The position numbers and the translations under genes are program-made. 64,000 bases of DNA from Pardosa pseudoannulata. Its lineage: Eukaryota > Arthropoda > Arachnida > Araneae > Lycosidae. The notes beneath the pieces were generated by a model. It worked only from the letters and a program-made list of their open reading frames with translations, was not told the DNA's origin and did no database searches. Location: contig CM063503.1 of the NCBI GenBank assembly GCA_032207245.1, forward strand, positions 63,973,244 through 64,037,243, read 5' to 3'. This document shows, piece after piece, positions 44,881-59,700 of this stretch (positions are counted from its first letter, which is position 1; each line of letters starts with the position of its first letter).

Positions 44881-46918
44881 TAATTTGAAAAAGGCTGATT
44901 TCCATTATTTTTTAATAATTACATTAAAGCTACACTGCAGCTTGACATTTCTTTCCTTCTGCCAAATACAAGAAAAATTTAAATGATATAATCCAATATT
45001 TTGACCTAAAAAGTTGTGGAATAATGAAGAAATGAATTTTAAAAACTTTTCATACTAATAATTAGTAATACAAAGATGAATAAAAGTGCAACAAAAAATT
45101 TTACCCCACATGTATTTTTGCATTTGAGTTCCATGATTACAGATCCCAAAAATGAGGGGGTTTTGGGTTTTTATTTCTTTTTTTTTTTTTTTTTTTTTTA
45201 TTTTAAATTTTGCCCAGAAATTCTTTGATGTTATCAAAAAATATTTTCATTATTAAAATTGCCTCCACCTGTCACATTATATCATGTCTAAACAAATATC
45301 CTATTTCAAGTAAACAACAGAAGACAAGAAGACAACACAAATGTTATTTCATTGTTTAAAAATATAAATCTTTTTGAATGACAAAGTACATGTATATTTA
45401 AGTGTGTATATGTAGATAAATAGAAATGTCTACTTGTAAATACATAAAGGAATGACAAGTAAGCAATCAAATTTTTAAATTTTCTGAAATATGTTGAGAA
45501 CATTTATTTTGATATACCTGTGTTCGTTAAGCAAAAGAAATAAAATGAAACTTCTCTTAGTACTTAAAAAAATTCAATCATATATGCATAAAGAAGGAAA
45601 AATTTAGTATGTTATATGTGTGCAACAATAAAACCTCTAGTGGACTCTAGGGAAACTTTTCCAATCCTGAATTCCAATATTTATATTTTCTTTCCATATA
45701 TAAACCTCTAATAATAGCAAACTCCAAATTGAATATTAAATGTTAATGTAAAAGCTGAATGAATTTTTTCATACAAAATTAAACTTTCTTTACACTCAGT
45801 AAATTTAATCAAAGCATAATGAAGGTTAAAATTGAATAAGTAACAAATCTCTTCACAAAAGTAAAAAATGTTATCTTAATTTCATAGAACTTAGAGATAT
45901 GGATCACACTAACCCATGTGTGCTCTAAATGCTGACCTCTACACTACACAATAGAATTCACAAACTAGTTTTTGCTCATTACTGTATTTGCACTTGCATA
46001 TACCATTAATGTTCACTGCTCCCAGAATATTTCTTAAAATCTTTCTCTCAAAAATAGACAGTGAATGTTCATGTGTTTCAGTCATTCCTCAGTTTTTTTA
46101 ACCATAAGTAAACACAATTTTCACAAGGGTTTTGTTTAACATAATTTTGCATCTTTTTTACTAATTTTGATTTTCGAAAACATTTTAATCTATTAAGACA
46201 ACGATTAGCAGCTATTGTTCTTCCTTATATTTTTTAGTGTATTCTTTGCTCTGACAGTTTACATTTGAGCACAAACAGTTGTACAAGACCATAAATTTTC
46301 AGAAGTAATTGAGTCCTTTGAACAAACCTCCCTTTTCCTTGCACTGTTCATAAAATGTTAAAATACAAACAAGTCATGGTAATCAAAGAAGCATATATTT
46401 CTTTATTTTATTTGCAATTTCAATTTATATTAAATTAAGTATACTTTAAGAATAATAATTATTCAAAATATAATAAGAAAAAGAAGTTGAAAATTAAAAA
46501 GAAAATATTGAAATTTTTATCTAGAAATTTTTAAGAAACAATATCATGAAGTACTTAAATAATATTTTTATGGTTGAGTGATATTCCAAAAATGAGAGAC
46601 ACATTTATAATTCAATGAAGAAAAATCTAAAATACAGAAGCAGAGAAAAACATTTGCAAACTTACAATTTTTTTTTTTTAATCAATCGATGGAAAATAAT
46701 ACTATGAAATGCAAATAGTTTTTGTTATGATTTTTAAAAAAATAAATACATTTTAGTTTTCAAATAAAAAATTAATTTCTCTTTATATATTATATAACTG
46801 ATAATTAAATGTTTTTTAATGCCCTTTTTTCAAAATCTCTAAAAAAGGGATTCCTTTAAAAAAGAAATAAATTCTTCATCTCCAATTTGGAGATGCATGC
46901 AAGCATGTCTGTGTGTGT

Positions 46919-46919
<1 letters not shown>
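44881..46919. other. AT-rich spacer
   Basis: This is the continuation of unit B past the point where unit A meets the assembly gap. It has a T-tract at about 45,178-45,200. Nothing else is recognised. Confidence 0.55.

Positions 46920-47011
<92 letters not shown>
46920..47011. repeat. (TA)n microsatellite
   Basis: About 90 bases of TA dinucleotides. Confidence 0.98.
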
Positions 47012-47012
<1 letters not shown>

Positions 47013-47639
47013 CTGAAATATTTATTGAATTACATAAAAATTATTCACATAAGAATCAAAAAATGCAAATTTATTACCTCAATTTTTAGACAAGCATGTA
47101 TGTAACTTATTTTATTTCATTTCAGGATTCCACCAATCAGTGTTTCCTTTAGAGACCTGATTCAACATATTGTTAACTTCTTGATCATGTGTAATATTAT
47201 AAACAACTTATTATAAACCTTCTTATAAACAAGAGATGACTGTAAATTTGTTTCAATAAACTTCTGATAAAATTTATCTACTTTTGTTTTATTTTAATAC
47301 ATCATTAACATAAAAGAAACAAGAAATTTGTTATTAACTGAAAATTATATATTTAATCATAAAATGTATAAATTTAAAGCTTAAATAGATAAACATTTGT
47401 TCCTAGTTATATACTGCTCTTATGTGAAAACTATTAACATCTATTAACACACACAAGCACAAATGCATAATGCATATATTTGTGTGTGTAAATACATATA
47501 CATGTGTTAGAACCTCCCTTACATGAAGACATGGTAAAGGGAGAATTCTATATATATGTTAATTCTACATATATTTTCTAAGTATTTGTTCATAAGTCCA
47601 CCTTTGATTGTTTGCCTCCTATGGTGTCGCTGGAGAATA
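47012..47639. other. AT-rich spacer
   Basis: Nothing recognised. Confidence 0.55.
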
Positions 47640-48510
47640 TTAATTTTAATGACATTCTGAAGTCCTATGCCAATAAACAAGTGAACTACCCAAAAATTTT
47701 AAAACAATTCGCCCTAGAGGTTAATAGTATCCCACCTAAAGCCTTGGTCATATATAAATAGATGGTAGTAGACTTGAAGACAGTAGGACCGGGAGTAGTG
47801 CTTTCGCCAACAATATTGAGGACAAAAGTAGATTCAGCATCAGAAACCATGACTATTGCTCAGTCTTTAGATTAGAGATCATAACTAATGGAACAGCTCT
47901 TAATTATACCCTGACGACTGACAAAAACAGTTTTTGGATTTTGACTGATAGCAAGAGTAGTATACAAAATTTTAAAAACTGACCAAAAATATTTGATATC
48001 CCAGACCAGATTATTATGAGGCTTCTCTGCAAGATTGCCTGAAAACACCTGTATGCCTTCAGTGGATTCCATCATATATTGGGATGTATGGTAATGAGAT
48101 AGCAAATAAACTCTCCAAGAATAGTTGTGATCTTCCAATAAACAATTTAAATGAGCTTATTCCTTTGGAAATTTACTCCTTAAACAGACAGCAATTGCTC
48201 TCTACATGGTGTCTTTTACCAGTTTACTACTGGTATGTCACCAATGATCCTGGTTTCTCCCTATCCTGCAGTGGCCCCCAGACTCTTCATTTGGCCATGG
48301 TGAGATTTAGATGTGGCCACTTAAAATGTTTGAGGTTCTTGAATAGGGAGAGGATTTTCTCCCTTTGATCCTGTTCCCTCTCTGCCAGTCCTGCTCACTT
48401 TCTTAATTGTCTTGATGCCTCCTGGAGGCAGCTGTGGAATGAGCAGGATCTGGTGCATTGGGGCCTTTTGGACCTAGTGTAGGCTTTCCTACACCAGTGG
48501 GATAAGTAAC
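47640..48510 (+). pseudogene. LINE-type RNase H / C-terminal domain, decayed
   Basis: The plus strand reads SRLEDSRTGSSAFANNIEDK, then FSIRNHDYCSVFRLEI (47,770-47,880), SFWILTDSKSSIQNF (about 47,930) and GNEIANKLSKNSCDLPINNL (48,087-48,146), the order of an RNase H domain. The C-terminal segment follows, with CSGPQTLHLAMVRFRCGHLK and the dyad phrase WGLLDLV. This layout is typical of jockey/X-element-like LINE proteins that I associate with spider genomes. At least three stops and frameshifts are present. The reverse transcriptase domain is absent upstream. Confidence 0.65.
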
Positions 48511-49139
48511 AACAACAGTATTTTCTACCCATGAAAACAATACTGTACTGCTTTTAAGGGGGAGTGTTTTGCTTTGTTATATAAATTTAATTAAAAAATA
48601 AAAAATATGTTAATATTTGCAAATTAAAACAACAAAATTAGTTTTTTGTCTACATCAAATATAGCATGTTACTGTATGGATTAAACTCATATAAATACTT
48701 ATAAGGAACCTTTTTTTAAAATATACCTTTAAACTAAAATAATATTCAATATCAACAAAGACAAAAATCAAAATTTATAAACTCTCTAAATCCTTTAGAG
48801 AATAATAAGAGCAAAGATACTATAAGAAAAGGAAGGAAAACCATAGCAAAAGATTTTAATTGATTTATATAATATTCCACCTAGTTGCTCTTTGTTTATA
48901 TTTTATCTTTTTGCAACTTAAATTATTAAAAGGGGGAATTTTTTCCAACTAATTTCAATACTATGTTAAAGGTCTTTGAGCCGGAGAACTGATTTAAAGT
49001 TTTCTGAGAACTGACAAGAATAATCCCAAAGCTATGGTTTGTTTTAAAACAAGATTTGGTCATTGTGACATATAAATGTCAATTTATATTAGAAAATTAT
49101 TAAAACTAGTTTTAGAAGGGCCAACTCAAATTTTGATTC
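48511..49139. other. AT-rich spacer, with first unit of a diverged direct repeat
   Basis: The stretch 48,979-49,130 (gagaactgatttaaag..., GGTCATTGTGAC) recurs at 49,556-49,720. The phrase 'caatctaaagattgcttt' occurs at 49,506 and again at 49,768. This indicates an old direct duplication of roughly 580 bases with an internal difference. Confidence 0.5.
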
Positions 49140-49314
49140 AAGGAATTTGTGAACATGATAGTTTTGAGCAACAAATTTCAGGCACTTAAAATATTTGTTC
49201 AAACAAAGAAGAGTGTAGCTTTTATTAATCCTTTGGTTCAATCCTGCATGCCTGAGGAATTTCTTACAGCCTGGCAGAGAAGTCTAATTTTAAAACTTGG
49301 AATAATACCAAAAA

Positions 49315-49345
<31 letters not shown>

Positions 49346-50110
49346 GAAATTTGCTATGGATGGTTTTCGTTTCAAATATGATTCATCTCATAAAAACTTG
49401 GTATAGGAAAATTAGATAAGGAAAGAATATATAAAGTTGGTATGTGAATGTTATCAACTTCCACACATGCAAGAAAAATTTACCATTTCATGCAATGAAA
49501 ACCTTCAATCTAAAGATTGCTTTGAAACATGAAAAATATCATCTAGTAAAAAGCTGGAGAACTCATACAAAGTTTTCTGCCAACTGGCAAGAATCATCCT
49601 AAAGCTGCTGTTTGTTTTAAAGCAAGATTTGGTCACAGTGACTTACAAATAGAAGTTTACAATACAGAACTATTAAGATTAATTCTCAAGAAAAGCAATT
49701 CAAATTTTGTTTTGAGGAATTTATGTGCATTATAAGAAAATTTAAAGCAACACTTTCACGCATTTCAATCTAAAGATTGCTTTAAAGCATGAAAAATGTC
49801 ATCTATCAGAAAAATAAAAGTTTTTAAGGAAAAAGGTTATTGTTTAAAATGTTTAAGGGTAGTGTATAATGCAGAAAAATGCTGATATTCTGTAAAGTGT
49901 ATTATTTGTACCAAGATGCATTAAGCTATATGTTCTATATTCAAACAAAAAATTGTAAACAATTCTGACTAAAATCATCTGAAAGAGAAAATCAGAGTGC
50001 AGAATAAATTGGTAAATAGCAAGTATTTCTAACTCTCCTCAGGTTTTGTTACAGACTTTAAAAGTCAAGGTAAAAGGTAAAATATGTAGTTTAGTTATTA
50101 TGACATAATA
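49140..50110 (+). pseudogene. Pao/BEL-like gag and protease fossil
   Basis: At 49,164-49,285 one frame reads NPLVQSCMPEEFLTAWQRS, a phrase found in gag of Pao/BEL-like elements. At 49,835-49,930 a zinc-knuckle-like GYCLKCLRVVYNAEKC is followed by KCIICTKMH. At 50,045-50,105 LLQTLKVKVKGKICSLVIM resembles the segment just before the DUF1758 protease Asp. The order gag, knuckle, protease is as expected. Many stops, an A-tract at 49,311-49,345 and an internal duplication make it non-functional. Confidence 0.45.
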
Positions 50111-50337
50111 TGATTCAAGATTACAGAAGATATAATTAAGAAGAATATTAGCATCTACTTTAGGTTTAACACATTTACGTCACTAACTGTTATCTTTTTT
50201 CCACTAACTTAAGGGAGAATGTGTTTTTCACCTACGTTTAGAGGATTTGTTTTCTTCCAGTGACAAAGATTTTATATTGTATTATAGATCAATTTAGATT
50301 TAGACATATCTGTTACCAGTCCCGATATCCTACTAGC
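50111..50337. other. Sequence just left of copy 2
   Basis: This is the junction side of the large duplication. The last bases before homology to base 1 are TCCTACTAGC. Nothing repetitive is seen that would mark a recombination site, but the true homology may extend leftward beyond what base 1 lets me compare. Confidence 0.4.
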
Positions 50338-51595
50338 ATAATTCTTTTTTTTTTTTTTTCCTAAAAATTAATATGATACAGATGTTGTCTTCTTATTTTT
50401 GTCAGAATTCTCTTCAAGACTATTTATAATGAACTCTCAACACACACTTTTGTTCATATTTGTGACACAGATGATTGTTTTTCAACTTTTCCTGTGTCAG
50501 TACTAATCTAATATATTGTGTCTTGAAACATGAAACATTTTTGCTACTTTAGTTGCAGAATTAATAAGAAAGTGCCCACTAACAAATTCATTTAGCTCAG
50601 ACATAATGCACTTGCAACTACACATTACACTATTCTGACAACTACTGATATTTGCAACATATTAGGGACATTGTACAGGTAGCATTAGTGTGAAAATAAT
50701 GCAGTGCTACCAACAGGTTTTGCTAGAATCAGCAATCATGTTCATGCATGCATTTGACAAAGTGTTTCTATATTTTCCTTCAAACCTTATAATAAACTAT
50801 TTCATAAGAATGTCATTACCAGAAAAATTTTTAGTGGAGGGGGTCAAGTTTTAAACATCTACGTAACAATTTTTCTTAATATATCAAATACATATAAAAC
50901 TCAAAACAGTATGATACCCTGGATTTTAGACTTTTTTTAATTACATAACTTCTCTTGGCAATTTGGTCACTAATAGATATGTAAAATGGCCATGTAATTG
51001 CTTAAACTTGTACTTTTCAGGAAAGTATTTATGGCTTGTTCATTTAGAAGACTACAAATATAATTTAAAAAAAGGGGGTTGGATTGATCGCCTTCTATAA
51101 CAAATAGAGTGAATAGTAAATTTTACACAATATCGCTATGACTAAGGTTTTTAATATTTTTTAATTTTTTTTAAACACAGTTCACATATTGATGATGATA
51201 AAATATACCTTAAATGCAATCTTTTTTTTTTCTTTTTTTAAAAAAAAAAAGTTTACTCAAAATCAAAAGTCTTTATAATATCCAAAATTTAGATAAATAA
51301 TTTATAAACCTTACAATTCATGTAGTTTTGTAAGTAAAACTAAGTTTTTAAAAACTGATTTGATGGTAATAAGAAGCAAGAAGAAGCATAAAGTAAATGC
51401 TTATGTACAAAATATATCAATATTTTGATTTAATGATTGCTAAGCCAATACTACACAAAACTTATAAAAAAATTTAACAGATTTAAGAACAATTAGTTAA
51501 GAAACTGAACAGTAATTGTTAGATTTTATAAACATGTTTAGCCACAATTATGATGTTTAATGAGATCCAATATAGTGCAAATAGTTTAATTGTTT

Positions 51596-51803
51596 GAAGC
51601 GAAGCACTATCACTCTTCTCATATATTCTGTCAAAAAATGTGTGGAAATACAAGCGCGCTGTTGTATGTTACTATAATTTTCCCATTAATTGAGAGCAAA
51701 GTAAGATTTAATCTCTAGTGGGAAAATTATAGTACAGTACAGCAGTGCGATCACACTTCTATGCCTTTTTGACACAGCACAAGACAAGCGCGATAGCGCT
51801 TCG
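51596..51803. repeat. Foldback element, copy 2
   Basis: Same imperfect inverted repeat as at 1,258-1,465. Confidence 0.6.
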
Positions 51804-53908
51804 TACCAGTCAGACTGTTAAAATAAGTCAAAGATTTCACTGTTTTAAATTAGTTACAAATAGGACAAGTCTTTCAAAAATTTCCATTTCTAACTAAGAT
51901 GCTATTGTTCTTTAACTAAACAAATTCAGTTGTATGAAAATATCAAATGCAAATGTGTAAAATACATAGACATCAGTGCCAAAACTTTACACCACTTTGA
52001 AATTTAAAATTAATTTTTTAATTCCGTAAAAAAAAAACCACACAGCACATACGTTCGTATTTCGTCCCATTCTTGTTTCTTTCGTCCAAAACTCATCCCA
52101 CACTCAGAAGTGAAGTCCCATTATTGTCATTGACTAACGTAAATTTAACCAACATGTTCAAAATTTTCAATTTAAGCAACGAAATCCGAACATAAAGCAT
52201 GAGATAATGTATGAACATAAATTCAGCGTTTTTTGGACGAAATTCCTACTAAAATTGTAATTAGATTATACGTAAATTCTAAGAACATTTGTGCATACGT
52301 TATTAAGAAAATCATTCCACTCCATTTTATTTAACTTATCGAACACATAATTTTGTTTGAACGCATAATCTTTCTTTTAAGGAGTTAAGGTGAGTGAATT
52401 GGTTAATCATGTTTTCTAAAAATGTATGTAAACAACAAGAATCCTGTAATTTGAATAATGTTGTCAAATCACAAATAAATGTTATTATTGACATATCTCA
52501 CAATTCAAACTTTCCTAATGTAAACATTACAGAATTTAATAACTTTGGAAACTGTTCTCTTCACAATAAAATCTGATAATATATATAGTTTAAAAGATGG
52601 TAGCATAGTTTTTATTTCAAATTTTGTTAAAGTACAAACTAAACATAACACAGAAACAGTATTTATAGGAAAGAAATTTTTAAATATTTCTAATTTATAT
52701 TTAAACTCCTGAAAATCATCATCATTATTATATATTACAAGCTTAGAAATGAGTCCTATGTTCTTATGGCCCTTGTGCTCTATATTAAAAAAAGTGTACA
52801 TTTTCAATTAGATAATATTTATATTGTATTTCCATTAATACTCTCTAAAATTAATTAGTGTTTTCAAAATGTAGTAAAAAAGTAATTTGTTTTTCAAATT
52901 TTATCTTCGATAAAATTGAAAAAATATACATGTTAAAAATACTGTGTTAGGTAAAAATCTTTTCTTTATTATCTTTTATAATAACCTAGCATTATGTCTA
53001 ATTTAAAACTTAATGGCTTTAGTAAAACTGTTTAGAATAACTAAAAGCTTCTTTTTTGTTTCTTTTGTACCCCTTTTTTTTTTAACTACTTATTTTTATA
53101 ATTTAAATTAAAAAAACTTTAACTGGTCATTTTAGAATATTTTTAATTTAAAATTACAGTTTAATTTTAATCTTGTAAAGTTTACATAAACTCAAATATC
53201 AGCATTTTTCTTATTATTTAGATATAAATATATTTATTATAACTCATAAAATTGCCTTTTACCACTGGCATTCCAATTGTGTTTAAAAGTAATTTTTAGT
53301 GAAATCTGAAATATATGAAACTCTTCAGGAAAAAAAAAACAGTGAATAAAGGTATACAATTTTTTCTATTACATTTAACTAAGAATTACATTTTACTGAA
53401 ACATTAGGTATATGGTCAGTCTACAATTTCCATTGTGTAAATAATTGTCTAGAGTCTATAATAATAGCTAATTTTTCAATTGCCACTGAATTTTTCTGTA
53501 CTAATTTTTTATTGGTATTTTTTCTTCTCTAATTTGGAGATTTTACGACATTTACCTTGACTTATGAATACATAAAAAAGGTTTAGCTATTCAATTCTAC
53601 TATCATTTTTTATTTACTATCATGTAAAGCAGTCACATTAAACAAAAAAAACTAAAATGCTCAGTTCTTATGTTTTTATGAAGATTTCTTTCAAAGTGTA
53701 ATAATAAGTAAATGCTTTATATAAAGTATGTTGTATGCTCATTGTATGTTGCTACATAACATATGTTATGTAGCAATATCAAATTTCAGCTAAGTATTTG
53801 GGTACGATTGCAGATATAATTTAGATTTAATTGTTAATATTTCAAATATATTTATATAATTTTTTATAAAATCAGTATTATTATATTATTTATGTCTATT
53901 CATTACAG

Positions 53909-53980
53909 AATCACTTCTTAATTCTTTTACTGTCTATGAGAACTTAAACAAAATGAATATGGTTTCAACTAACCAAGCAG
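53909..53980 (+). CDS. Candidate coding exon, copy 2 of 3,573-3,644
   Basis: Same exon, same splice borders and same ATG (53,953). The acceptor region differs by one base (cattacag for aattacag). Confidence 0.35.
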
Positions 53981-54554
53981 GTATAATTTGCACTATTTTA
54001 CTATTAATTTTCAGATTAATTAAAAAAAAATAGTTCTTAAAATCTTTCTTAAAAACTTGTACTTAACTTTTTTTTTTAACTTTTCTTAACTTTTTTTAAA
54101 CTTTTAATGGTTCTTAAAAGTTAAAATAATATAGTTCTTAAAATCTTTCTTTTTACTTGTACTCTGAATTACTTATGCATTATTTATTTCTATTTTTAAT
54201 AGGAGCTCTTCATATTTTAAATAGCAGCACTCCAAATTTTTTTAAAACTCCAAATTTTTTAATAACTCCAAATTTTTTTAAATTTTATCAGATGTGCTCA
54301 AATTTACTTTTATTATTTTTTTTTTCATGTTTTTTCATAATTCTCTGTACAAATAACCAGTTATATGTACTAGTAAAATTTGAGAAAATTAATTTTATTA
54401 ATTTAGTGGAGACAATTATGTAAAATGAATTTTTTTTTTAATAAAAACAGTATGCACATATTTAGGGAGGGAAAGAAAGATTTTTTGGCGGTTGGACAAA
54501 ATACTGTTATAAAATTTAAACCATGATTTTTATGTAACTTTTTTTTTTCTGCAG

Positions 54555-54613
54555 GTGCTGTGAGATCTGACCAATTATGGAAAGTTACATCTAACATTCA
54601 CAAATTATATTAG
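54555..54613 (+). CDS. Candidate terminal exon, copy 2 of 4,216-4,274
   Basis: Same acceptor and stop as copy 1. Two base differences change Thr to Ser and Asp to Val. Confidence 0.35.
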
Positions 54614-55422
54614 AATATTTTTAAAAATAAAAATATTTAAAAACATAAACCTTCTCTTAATTCTTTTGACTTTTTTTATACAGATATGTGTGTATTGGTA
54701 GCTCAGATGATGACTTCTACTGATTTTCTGCAATGTCTATAGATCAATATGAAATCGCTTAAAACAAACTGTAGACTACATAAGTTTATATTTTGATTAA
54801 AACCATAAATGAAATTCTTTTAACAATTTAATGTTTTTCAACAAAGTCTAAACAAGACTTTGTTGAAAATTTAGAATTGTAAAAGATGATTCTGAAAACT
54901 CAACTGGCATTTTTCATAGTGGAATATTTAAAGGAGTAGAAAATTTCAATGTATGGATTCAAAACATATAATTTTAAATTATATTTATTCTAACTGAAAA
55001 TGTATATACAATAAGAGGTGCATAAGAAACAAGATTTCTTTTAGAACTAGCTTCGATGACAAACATTAATATGTGCTTTTCAAACATTTATTCCTTACTA
55101 ATATGAATTTGCTACCACATCCTACATTTTATCTGAAGATCAGAATTAATTACTTAAAAAAATATGGGAGAATTATGCTGATTAATTCCATTTTAAACAG
55201 CTCATAAAAGCATGCTATTTATTTGGAGTAATTTGTATAAATTTTTTTGTACAAATCTCTCATTTAATCTAAAAATAAACAATACTGTTATATATTAACA
55301 TTCCTTGAAGAAATCTGTTCAAATATTACCATAGCATAGGGAAAATGACTAGATTGCAGATTTATTTTCTATTTTTCATGAAGCAATATTTTGAGAAAGT
55401 AGAATTGATGTGTGTGTGTGTT

Positions 55423-55461
<39 letters not shown>

Positions 55462-55740
55462 TATGGCAAATATCATCAGTGTTCTTCATACATCAAAGAA
55501 GCCTGAGATTTGAGAAAACAGTGATAGAAGTAAAATATATCCAAACAGACAAATTATATGTATGTATATCAGTTCTAAAATTTTTCTGATGAAAAAAAAA
55601 GCATGCTCACAAAATATATATTTTTTTTCTATGCTGTGGCAGTCAAAAAAACTTATATGCAGCTAAAGTTTTATTTTTTGAAGCACTTTTTATCATAAAA
55701 ACTAATTTCACATAATATAAATAAAATTTAAATGTATGGT

Positions 55741-56510
55741 GTGTACCAAAAGTCAGATTTTGTTTGTCCTAAAATCAACCAGGTTTTAGCTGTAGAATGT
55801 ATAACTAGATTTTGTTCATTTGTCCTAAAGTCAAGCAAGTTTTGTTATTAAATATACACTGAATCTCAGACATCCAGCAGCCCTAAAATATTTTATTCAG
55901 GATGAAATTTCTTCAGAAATAAATTTACATGTTTCCTGGTTTTTGATAAAGGGTATGCAAAGTATAAAACCAAATGCTTTTGTGGGACCAATTATTTTTT
56001 CCAAATGGGAGCCATATTTTTAGTTTTACAGATTTTTATGTTAAACTTATATTTGATTTTTTTAAAGCGTAGTTTTTATTTAAAAATAAAAATTAAATAA
56101 AACTTTGGTTTATATAAAAAAACAAAAAATCTCATGCATTTTCAGAAACCAGGAAACTTCCTAGATTATTTGCGAATAAATTGCATTCTCAATGGGATAT
56201 TTAAGTGTTGCTGGGATACTTTGTATATTTGATAACAAAATTTGGTTGATTTTAGGACAAATAAACAAAATCTGGATATACATTTGACAACCAAATCTTG
56301 TTAAATTTACGTAATTTGGACAAAATTGGGATGTACGTTTTACATACAAATCTGGTTGATTTTACTTAATATGGATAAAAAAGCGATGTACACTTTACAT
56401 CCAAATATGGTCGGTTTTACGTGATATGGATAAGATTGCGATGTACATTTTACATCCATATCTGGTTGATTTTAAAGTATTTTGTACGTACATTTAGGGC
56501 CATCCGATGT
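55741..56510. repeat. Long foldback element with tandem repeats, copy 2
   Basis: Same structure as 5,452-6,230, with small homopolymer differences and two substitutions near 56,067. Confidence 0.6.
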
Positions 56511-56740
56511 AATAAGTGGTGACATTTGCACATATCTACGTAATCGGAATCAGTTCTGGACGTACTAGAGTCAAAAAATTGGTCGAATGTACGCAACTTT
56601 CAACCTAATCGGGATGAAGTATGTTGTGTGGATACATGGTGTATTCTTCACTAACTTCACCAATAGTGGCCTTTATCTCTAAACAGGCGTTCATGACGTA
56701 AAGCGCACTTAACCCCACACGCACACACACACACACACAG

Positions 56741-56779
<39 letters not shown>

Positions 56780-59700
56780 CCTAGGATTGAAACTTTTTTC
56801 AGTTAATGGGCATGGGAGACTTTCCAATACTTCGAAGCTGGTTCATCTGTCCACAATTTATGGCAGTTACTATCTACCGAATATACTGACGGTGAAACAA
56901 ACAGTACGTGACTGTGTGTTAGTCATCCACATCTCACCAACGATCGTTCCCTCCCGCTGCGGGCATGGATATTCGTAACCGTTCGGAATTGGCCCTCTCC
57001 AAACCAAACCAACGGTCGTTCCAGCAGAACGCTGACATGTCTGGTAAAGTGTACTCTGCGGTATTTCTTTCCTCAACTAAGCGCAGACTTCAACGTAATA
57101 GAAATGCTTCAGAACACAGTGCAGTGAACGTTTAACGACATGAGTACCTTCCCTCAGCTACAGCAGGATTTAGGTGTCGTTGCTGACACTACGTTATCAT
57201 TATTAAGCGTGTTATCATATTTTCATTATATTATCCCGTCATCATCATGAACCACGTTATCACAAGTCCACAATAAATATATGAGGACGTTGTAGTCCTA
57301 TATTGTAGGCGCGAAAGGATAGTCATTGAACATTTGCCCAGTAAAATAGCCCAAATTTTTGTTGAATCATTATGATCCAATATCAAATCACCAGATAAGT
57401 TTCCAGGTAAACATACTGCTGCATAGAGCTTGCAAATTGTCCCACTTTTTCATTTATAGGTAATCTGGTAAATGGAAATCTGAAGACCGATGTAAAGATA
57501 ATTTGTTTCCCAGACAGTAGCATAAATAGGCAGTAAAATGGGTACAGCAATAAACAGAGTATTTACAATATGTGAACTTTTATTTCGGACAAATTATACT
57601 GAATAGACATTATAATAAACTATAAACACTTAAATCTTGACGAAATATTGAGTAATAAAATTTATTTATTTAATATATATTTATTAAAGTATTAGTGAAG
57701 GTTTTAAAAACACTGTAATTGTAACGCAAGCATACAAAGAATAACACATAAGTAATAAATACTTTTAGTAACTTTGTAAGTAAAACTATCAGTTTGCCCA
57801 GAAAGCTGTATCAATCAATGAAGAATCAAGCTACTGAAAACAACTTCTCTCGGTTACCATATTCGTTCACCGGAAAGTTTTTCAGTTTGAATATTCGCAC
57901 AGTCATCTCTAAGCTCTATGGTTTTCGTGGAAACACAGTTCCAAATTACCTAAATTTTAAAACGAACAAGGTTCCGTTCATATAATTTGTGTTCCCAAAG
58001 TTGGGCGAAGAGAAATACCCGAACATTATATTTTTTTAAATCCTTCTTTCTTTATAAATGCATGTTTTACCCCAGAAATAGGTCCACACTACTACTGCTA
58101 ACATCTTTTTCTCAAACAAGAGGGTTTGCACTTTAAAAAGCTTTGTATTTATATAAAATGTATATTGTAGAGATGTGCTATTAATTTTAATGGTAAAAAA
58201 AAATTAGTACAACTAAAAAAACAAAATTATTTTTTAAAAAACATACATATAATAGGTACCGTATATTTCCGATTATAAGCCAATCCGTATATAAGCCGAG
58301 GGTGCGTTTTTCCTTCAAAAATTAACCAAAAGTTCAAAACTCGTATATAAGCCGAAGGGAAGACCAATTTCTAAAACGCTCAAATATGTTGCCAAAAAAC
58401 CGAAAATGTCGCCAAGCAGGTAAAAGGGGAAAATAGTTGCCAATCAAATTGCTTTAAATTAAAACACTTCTTAAACAGTTTTCATCACGGCTTCCAAATT
58501 CTTAAATATCGCGGAAGTAGATGGTCGGTCGCACCTCGAGACAAAATACAAAAACATCTCAGCTGGATTCTGTTTTGCGCCTGCATATTGAGTACCTACA
58601 TTTGTTGGTAAACCAAAGATAATATTCCGTTAGAATTCGACCGTTTTTGATTCTTTTATAATATGTTTTAATCAATTGAAAATTCTGCCGACTGTGAAAT
58701 ACGATTTGTCATTCCTTTTCTTAATGTAAAGGATGTGAAGGAAGCTGAAATTCCTCGGTGCATAAATGAAATGGATGAAGAAAAAATGCCAAGAAAGCGT
58801 GATATAGAGTTTAAAGTTCACCAATAGAATGTACATGATGTAGAGCAAAATAAGCGATTTTCTGTTATTGCTGAAGACTAGGGTTGGTACGTTTTTGCCA
58901 AAGGTGGAAAAAACCGGTAAAAACCGTACTGGCAAAAATACATTTTTCCACTTTTGCCAAGTAGCAAAAATGGATATGTTTTATTTACGGGGATATAACT
59001 ATTTTAACTTTTACTAATTTTAACTCTAATCTAAAAATACATAATATAATGTTTTTTGTTTTTTTAACATATAATATTCAATGTGTTATTGAAACAGTAA
59101 TCTAAACCTAAAGTTATACTACCTAGAGATACAAAAAAAAATATATATATATATATAAATAAATAAAGATTGATTTTGCATCCTTTGCTGAATGTATTTC
59201 TATCCTTTTTTTATTTTATTTAGCTAGAGTGAAATTTATGAGAATTCATTCGAAGAATGAAGTATGAGGGAGTTATTTCTTTTCCAATATTTAAAATCTC
59301 AGATATCACATGTATGTAGCATTTTGATATTGAAGTTATTTAAAAATTTTATGGCTATCATTTATCCTGTATGTTTCTCTCTATTTTTTAATATCTATTA
59401 CAAGTTTTCAAAAGAGCTAAAAAATCAATGAGATTTAAAATTTTGATATATATTTAGAGCTGGTGATGCAAGACATTAAATGAGTATTATAACCGAATAT
59501 GCATAGACTATAAAAAGCCTGGAAGACCTACAACTTCGGCCTAGATTTGCGCGCGCCCGGTGTCAGACCATCTGAACTAATTGGCGCTTTGGCAGTGGTC
59601 TGGGACCTTGGCGATGGTCTGCTGCTATGTAGTCTGTGATCTTAACACTGAAGGCCCAAATCCGTTGGCGATTCTAAACGGTTACCAGAAATCTTTCCCT

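Noticed and set aside
49149..49406. Intact 85-residue protein at the Lys-rich frame
   Set aside because: Only its middle matches a gag phrase. The Lys run comes from the A-tract and the rest of the gene is broken, so it is listed as part of a pseudogene.
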